From Bacteroidota bacterium (GTDB taxonomy: Bacteria; Bacteroidota; Bacteroidia; Chitinophagales; LD1), in the NCBI GenBank assembly GCA_018267385.1, contig JAFDYN010000009.1:62001-126000 (forward strand): 64,000 bases of DNA. Direction: 5' to 3'. Position 1 is the stretch's first letter. Each line of letters opens with the position of its first letter. The notes below the pieces were generated by a model. That model made no database searches. It was not told where the DNA came from and worked only from the letters and a program-made list of their open reading frames with translations. The position numbers and the translations under genes are program-made. Shown here piece after piece: positions 63,834 to 64,000 of the stretch.

Positions 63834-64000
63834 ATGTCGAAGTCTTTACCTATTAGTGTTTTAATACTATTCTTTTCTGTCTGTCTTCATGCACAGCCCG
63901 CCATCCAGTGGCAGAAGTCATTGGGCGGTACAAATTATGATGAAGCTTTTTCCATCACGTCTACTATAGATGGAGGCTTTATTGTGGCGGGATCATCCGG
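63834..64000 (+). CDS. Start of a secreted repeat/propeller protein (partial)
   Basis: The gene runs off the right edge. The ATG at 63834 gives a signal peptide (MSKSLPISVLILFFSVCLHA) and then QWQKSLGGTNYDEAFSITST, TIDGGFIVAGSS. The repeating unit WQK-x-LGG-x-x-x-D-x-A-x-S-I-x-x-x-x-DGG-x-I-x-AG is that of large Bacteroidota proteins whose repeats form a beta-propeller, usually with a T9SS sorting domain at the end; the end is not in the window. Confidence 0.75.
   Translation, partial: MSKSLPISVLILFFSVCLHAQPAIQWQKSLGGTNYDEAFSITSTIDGGFIVAGSS

Overview
The window comes from the chromosome of a Bacteroidota bacterium, most likely of the Chitinophagia/Sphingobacteriia type. The evidence is a type III glutamine synthetase, a T9SS sorting-domain protein, TonB-C-terminal-domain proteins, the LptE/SecG/sigma-54-activator block typical of the phylum, and many copies of the phylum's -7 promoter element TAnnTTTG with almost no Shine-Dalgarno sequences. 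I saw no rRNA or tRNA gene, CRISPR array, intact IS element, prophage or integrase.

Layout. 0-3 kb: start of purL, then a Wzx-like flippase and a polymerase-like membrane protein (surface polysaccharide). 3-9 kb: glnN and small secreted proteins, including a tandem pair whose second copy has an in-frame stop. 9-16 kb: an ECF-type sigma factor with a small membrane partner, a fused oligopeptide ABC ATPase, a GH3 protein and a membrane histidine kinase. 16-24 kb: two LysM/RlpA-like proteins, CcmF, a DUF2520 protein, a UbiA prenyltransferase and Maf. 24-29 kb: a frameshifted secreted protein, a secreted paralogue pair, thiolase, class I aldolase and AccD. 29-32 kb: three consecutive secreted proteins with one, four and two TonB C-terminal domains. 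32-37 kb: a LolC/E-like permease, guaA, a cation/proton antiporter, a small YciI-like protein and fmt. 38-41 kb: an isolated ribosomal block rplD-rplW-rplB-rpsS-rplV with its own promoter, leader and terminator. 41-48 kb: a Tat-exported phospholipase C, two membrane proteins, a decayed DUF6371 gene and a penicillin acylase. 48-54 kb (minus strand): miaB, a small conserved protein, a sigma-54 activator, lptE, a TPR-like protein and secG. 54-58 kb: groES-groEL, followed by about 1.5 kb with three copies of an unusual multi-hairpin cassette. 58-64 kb: small enzymes, a T9SS cargo protein, a GT2 glycosyltransferase and GNAT protein pair, an ArsR-type regulator with a long acidic tail, a 52-residue membrane protein, and the start of a secreted repeat protein.

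The least ordinary items are: (1) the cassettes at 56.25-57.71 kb, built from hairpins with 4-nt-periodic arms and a shared TCCCTAGTGT core; (2) the secreted proteins with multiple TonB C-terminal domains; (3) the ribosomal mini-operon cut off from the rest of the S10 cluster; (4) several genes whose start codon lies 4-8 nt after TAnnTTTG, which implies leaderless mRNAs. Decay is visible in three places: a nonsense mutation at 6911, a frameshift near 24050, and a DUF6371 remnant at 45.4-45.9 kb. No homology search was run; family names rest on recognised motifs.
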